Shown one piece after another: positions 15,601-18,569 of a stretch of 18,569 bases of DNA. The notes under the pieces were generated by a model, which made no database searches, was not told the origin of the DNA, and worked only from the letters and a program-made list of their open reading frames with translations. The translations under genes and the position numbers were made by a program. Within the stretch, counting starts at the first letter, position 1. Each line of letters begins with the position of its first letter. Origin of the DNA: Dunaliella salina (Eukaryota; Chlorophyta; Chlorophyceae; Chlamydomonadales; Dunaliellaceae); the NCBI GenBank assembly GCA_002284615.2, contig MU069494.1:84582-103150 (forward strand), written 5' to 3'.

Positions 15601-15628
15601 ACAGCAGCAGCAGCAACAGCAGCAGCAA
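15563..15628 (+). repeat. CAG/CAA tract, 22 triplets
   Basis: Twenty-two CAR triplets: (CAG)7 CAA (CAG)4 CAA (CAG)4 CAA (CAG)3 CAA. The middle part is a 15-bp minisatellite, four CAG then CAA. In one plus-strand frame it reads poly-Gln followed by a Pro/Ser/Gln-rich tail with repeated KPPL(K/Q)H, in other frames poly-Ser or poly-Ala. CAA interruptions keep the Gln frame unchanged, a mild hint of coding, but the open frame (15542-15847) has no recognised domain. Confidence 0.85.
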
Positions 15629-15899
15629 GACAAACCCCCTCTCAAGCACCCCAACCCCTCTTCCAGCGGCAGCAGTCAGCCCCATCCACAGACCAAACCC
15701 CCTCTCCAGCATACCCAGCGACAACAGCAGCTCCAGCAGGTCGCAAGCATAACGTGTTCAAGCGACAAAACCACCCTTCCCTGTCGACAGCAACGAGAAC
15801 ACCTGGGCAGCACATGGCAGGTCAAGCAGCAAGGGCAGAACAACTGAGCCGAGCTCGAGCATGCCAGATTGCGCGAAGTATGGGACTTTCATATGGGTC

Positions 15900-15967
15900 G
15901 CTGCCCTGAAAGCATGTCCATGGGTAGCCGCCCTGAAAGCATGCCCATGGGTAGCTGCCCTGAAAGC
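15900..15967 (+). repeat. 27-bp minisatellite, about 2.5 copies
   Basis: Units starting GCYGCCCTGAAAGC at 15900, 15927 and 15954 are almost identical and exactly 27 bp apart. As 27 is a multiple of three, minus-strand frames read a 9-residue repeat, but none is clearly coding. Confidence 0.85.
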
Positions 15968-16084
15968 CTTTTTGGAAGACCTGGACAGTGGGACGGCAGA
16001 GTGACCAATGCAGAGTTACCCAAGGGATCCTTATAGATGGTTTCATCCAAGCTTGTGAGTGTGGGTTGAGAGGAGCAAACATGA

Positions 16085-16302
16085 ATGTCAGGTATTGCTT
16101 CATTCAAGTTAACGTGGAGCTTCCCATGAGCATGTGCTCCCAGGCTGTTGCTGTAGTTCCTTGCATACCAAAACATTGCAATTGGGTGTTGGAGTTTCGA
16201 GGAGACAGTTTGCCAAACATCATGCAAATCTGCATTTGACCATCTCTCTCCTTGCACTTTGTTCTCTGAATATCTGGAGTTTCGAGTTAAACATATGAGC
16301 AT
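16085..16302 (-). CDS. Possible exon, unidentified
   Basis: A minus-strand frame with protein-like composition: GERWSNADLHDVWQTVSSKLQHP, MFWYARNYSNSLGAHAHGKLHVN and EAIPDIHVC. The frame stays open into the 27-bp minisatellite (to 15889), where it becomes repetitive, so a real exon would probably end before that. No family recognised and no convincing splice sites chosen. Low confidence. Confidence 0.22.
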
Positions 16303-16433
16303 TCAGGTTAAGACTTCTTGTGCCATTTTCTTAGTGCTTACTTGGAGAACCTCTGCTTTGTGTGGTACTTTGAGCGCATGTTTTTCTCAACAGTTGACAT
16401 TTTTATACACATTTTCGAAGACTTGTCTACTTC

Positions 16434-16602
16434 CAGGTCTGTGTTTCCGCTCAGCTGCCCTCGTAGGCGGATATAGCGATGTAACCTTACCTTACCTTAC
16501 GAGCATTGCCTTCTACTTTCGGACTGGCCTGGTTACAGGTCTCTGTGTCTCCGCTCAGCTGCCCCTGCAGGCAGATGAAGCAATGTAATTTTATCTTGGC
16601 TT
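16434..16602 (+). repeat. Duplicated ~67-bp segment, possible SINE tails
   Basis: Segments at 16434-16500 and 16536-16602 share CAGGTCT, CCGCTCAGCTGCCC, then GTAGGCGGATATAGCGATGTAA or its variant GCAGGCAGATGAAGCAATGTAA. The first ends in (CTTAC)n-type pentamers, the second in ATTTTATCTTG. A conserved 3' block followed by a short simple tail is typical of SINE ends. No Pol III boxes located upstream. Confidence 0.55.
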
Positions 16603-16629
16603 CCCTCCTATTTTCTGGTGAGGGTGGCT

Positions 16630-16695
16630 TGTGGCTCTTTAACCCAATGTGCCTCCTTCTTTTTGATTGGTGTGAGAATTTGTTTGCCTCTTTCA
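16630..16695 (+). repeat. Decayed right-type TIR relic of the PCIF1-element family
   Basis: GTGGCTCTTTAACCCAATGTGCCTCC, then TTTTTGATTGGTGTGAGAATTTG and TTGCCTC, align with the right TIR of copy A (CACGGCTCTTTCTGAGCCAATGTGTCTCC, TTAATTGATG, GAGAGTTTCTC, TGCCTAC) at roughly two thirds identity. The orientation, outer end to the right, fits the distal end of copy A2. Confidence 0.4.
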
Positions 16696-16799
16696 TGGGT
16701 TCTCTACTCTTTGACTAATGAAGATAGTGAGGATGCTGCAGCCAAAGGGGGAAAGCCGCTGAGGATTCTCCAAAATGTTACAATGGCGCCAAATGGTAA

Positions 16800-17409
16800 C
16801 GGAGAGACTCCTGGATCAAGGCTTACAGGTCCCTGAAAACATATCAAGAGCTATTCCAGACTGGGTTTTCCTAATGGTACTTGCTCCCCTGCCCGGCACC
16901 AACCCGCCCTGTTGCTATCTTTGTGCGCCCTCTTCCAGGCAGACAAACTCACCTTGACCCTTCCAAGATCCCTCCTCAAGACAGGGACACCTTGTTGAAC
17001 TAAAATTCTGTCCCGATACAAATCCCTTCATCAATTTTGAACGTGCAGTGACCCAACATTTTGACACCATAACCAGACTTAAAAACCCGCAGCTCCAGAA
17101 ATCCAAACAGGAATAACCAAGTGACTCTACAAATCATCCTAATTGGTGTTGCCGGTACCATCTACAATGAGTTTGCAATCACCCCTTATAAATCTGGGTC
17201 TGACTAAACAAAAAGCCAAATCACTAGCAGCCGAACTTAGAGACCACGCCATCCAAAGATTAAACACTATCATCAACACTACACACGCTCTTTGATTTCA
17301 AGGGGCTTCTGGGAGGGGGTTTGCGGGACGCGCGGCGGCGGAGGATGGGGGAAGAAGAGTTTGAGCGCCTGGAGGCATGGCGAGCAGCAACCCTCCAGAT
17401 CCCCACTAG
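16800..17409 (+). pseudogene. Copy C: diverged nuclease domain relic
   Basis: Plus-strand traces of the same C-terminal domain: GLQVPENISRAIPDWVF (copy B has DLQTPERATNRTLPKYIF), a degraded PD-motif strand, GHLVELKFCPDTNPFINFERAVTQH (the E-L-K motif), then after a frameshift QVTLQIILIGVAGTIYNE, after another LINLGLTKQKAKSLAAELRDHAIQRLN, and at the end APGGMASSNPPDPH with TAG at 17407-17409. It is clearly a third, more distant subfamily. The TIR is not recognisable after the stop, and the preceding domains are absent. Confidence 0.7.
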
Positions 17410-17525
17410 GTCTGTTTCTGGCTCTCTCCTAGGCTAGCTGTCTAGTGTAGTTTTTGAGGGCCTTCTGGTGAGGCCACTGCTTCCTTGCAAGCCTGCTAGC
17501 TTGTTAGTTAGTGGACCTTCCCCTA
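17410..17525. other. No gene seen
   Basis: Short stretch after copy C, with several TAG/GCTAGC-like words and no match to the family's TIRs. Confidence 0.4.
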
Positions 17526-17750
17526 ATGCACGCGGCCTCTGGCTTGCGTAGACCTTACTTTACAGCAATACCAAATTTTATGCAGGCTGGAGGGGCCCGA
17601 CCAGTTCCGCGCCATCTTTGGCGTAGAGTACGCATAGCCACACAAGCATCTGAAATGCCAAAGCGAGCTCGACAACTACAACTTGAGTGTTGTCCAACAG
17701 GAGAACAGACTAAGAAGTCCATGAATAGGCTGCATGCATTTGGGACAGGT
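17526..17750 (+). CDS. Possible first exon with transit-peptide-like start
   Basis: An ATG at 17526 opens a plus-strand frame of about 75 codons up to GGGACAG|GTCTCT, a moderate splice-donor context; unspliced it ends at a TGA near 17763. The N-terminus (MHAASGLRRPYFTAIPNF, then RPVPRHLWRRVRIATQAS) has Arg, Ala and Ser but almost no acidic residues, as in plastid or mitochondrial targeting peptides. What follows (MPKRARQLQLECCPTGEQ) I do not recognise. It would point toward the minus-strand exon at 18210-18097, so both cannot extend far. Confidence 0.28.
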
Positions 17751-17765
17751 CTCTGCAGTATTTGA

Positions 17766-18096
17766 AGTGCTCAGTCCCACCTCCAAAACAAAATTAGGAC
17801 AAACAGATAAGATAAAGGGATCGCAGTATGTGGACCCCTCAAATTGGGTTTTCATGTTGTCGGGCCCAACAGGCAAATATACATAAGGGCAGCCAGTGAT
17901 GACGCCTTTCACCTTACTGTACAGAAGTTTTAATGAATCAATTGGCATGCCTCACGAAAGCACTGGCTCGATGACCATCTGATGCTACTATAAAGCGTAG
18001 GATCTGGCTGCTTGAAATGCAGGAATGTTAAGCTCATACTCTTACCAGGGGCTTCACTGCGCAGAACAAACTCTGCCTGTAAACGTTCTTTTGGTC
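17766..18096. other. No gene seen; possible 3' UTR of the minus-strand gene
   Basis: A minus-strand frame (17948-17676) overlaps here but has no start, domain or splice support. The stretch lies downstream of the stop codon of the exon at 18210-18097, so untranslated sequence is the simplest reading. Confidence 0.35.
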
Positions 18097-18210
18097 TCAT
18101 GCACCTTGACCTTTCTGCTGCTGCTCTTCCCTTCGAGCATTCAGGACTTCAATGCCGATAGGGACCACGGAAATGGCTACGATGGCAAGGACCACAAGCG
18201 TGAAGTTTTT
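18097..18210 (-). CDS. Last exon of a possible DedA/VTT-family membrane protein
   Basis: On the minus strand, CATGCACGCAG is a fair acceptor before a 38-codon exon (37 residues and TGA) starting at a codon boundary. The peptide is one hydrophobic helix and a polar tail: NFTLVVLAIVAISVVPIGIEVLNARREE, then Gln/Lys-rich. DedA/VTT-domain proteins commonly end with such a helix, with a VISVLP(x)xxE(x)L(x)ARR-like pattern. Family call is from this pattern alone. The upstream frame to 18519 is probably intron, as it loses the protein-like look. Confidence 0.45.
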   Translation of the reverse strand, partial: KNFTLVVLAIVAISVVPIGIEVLNARREEQQQKGQGA

Positions 18211-18543
18211 CTGCGTGCATGAGTTCATAAGCGGAGGAAAGATTATTTCTTTTAAGGAATGAAGGGACAAATAATTTTTAAAAATCGCGACAGGTGCTCT
18301 CCTTTTAGCCAAATTTTTTGTCATCCAAATCTGCGGTGCAATTAAAAAAGTGAGGCAGCATTTTCGTCCACAATTCTGAAGCAATGCCGACCCTTTTGCA
18401 GGCAGGACGTCCTGGGTCTTGGGGGAATCAGCACAGTTGCTTAAGAGCCTCACAAGCCCCTGGGACAGCTGGTTTGTAAGCTGATCATGGACAAAATTCT
18501 TATGCTGAAGCATTACCAAAAGAAAGAGAAAGAGTGTGAGTAA
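18211..18543. other. Probable intron of the minus-strand gene
   Basis: Sequence upstream of the 18210 exon on the minus strand. Frames here are open but low in quality (many Asn/Lys/Cys, no motif). A short upstream exon could be hidden; I could not place one. Confidence 0.35.
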
Positions 18544-18569
18544 GTGTGTGTATGTGTGTGTGTGTGTGT
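18544..18569. repeat. (TG)n microsatellite at the right edge
   Basis: GTGTGTGTATGTGTGTG... fills the last bases, preceded by AAAGAAAGAGAAAGAG. It is the mirror of the (AC)n start of the window. Confidence 0.95.

Noticed and set aside
15443..15752. Poly-Leu and poly-Ser frames at the CAG tract
   Set aside because: Alternate-frame readings of the same triplet repeat.
18211..18519. Single 140-codon ORF across 18519-18097
   Set aside because: Only the last 38 codons look like protein and a fair acceptor precedes them; the rest is more likely intron.

Overview
The window looks like a repeat-rich piece of a eukaryotic nuclear genome. It has a tRNA gene followed by a Pol III T-run, split coding exons with GT/AG borders, several families of transposons with terminal inverted repeats (TIRs), a ~155-bp satellite, and long CA/TG microsatellites at both edges. 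Base composition is moderate and nothing bacterial (operons, Shine-Dalgarno sites) is seen. An alga or plant-like protist is my best guess, held weakly.

Most of the window is a nest of related elements. Their coding strand carries, in order, an N-terminal helical and Pro/Ser/Thr-rich region, a PHD zinc finger, a domain resembling the PCIF1/CAPAM adenine-methyltransferase core, an RNase H1 domain, a CCHC knuckle and a PD-(D/E)XK (restriction-like) nuclease. I find no reverse transcriptase. The best copy, A (2995-8374, minus strand), is bounded by ~140-bp inverted repeats. It sits inside the RNase H domain of an older plus-strand copy, D, whose two halves resume on either side of A. Copy A2 (minus; pieces at 9818-9912, 11811-12240 and 14926-15066) is split by a 1.9-kb satellite-bearing element and by copy B (minus, 12256-14925). 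A diverged plus-strand relic, C, lies at 16800-17409. All copies are broken by frameshifts, stop codons or insertions.

Other mobile DNA: a 1.36-kb hAT-like non-autonomous element with poly-G runs (1358-2712); a 371-bp MITE with a perfect 10-bp target duplication inside copy A (6044-6414); a 455-bp MITE with a perfect 9-bp duplication inside copy D (8451-8905); and the 1.9-kb element (9913-11801) packed with TCTGA-N-TCAGA motifs.

Host-like features are near the edges. On the left there is a 60-codon first exon (279-100, minus) running into the microsatellite, and an Ile(UAU)-type tRNA gene (1099-1171) with 43-bp tandem repeats downstream that carry a copy of its 3' end. On the right there is a possible first exon of an organelle-targeted protein (17526-17750) and a final exon resembling the C-terminus of a DedA/VTT membrane protein (18210-18097, minus). 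Between 15067 and 16800 I see mostly repeats (a CAG/CAA tract, a 27-bp minisatellite and a duplicated ~67-bp segment) and no secure gene.
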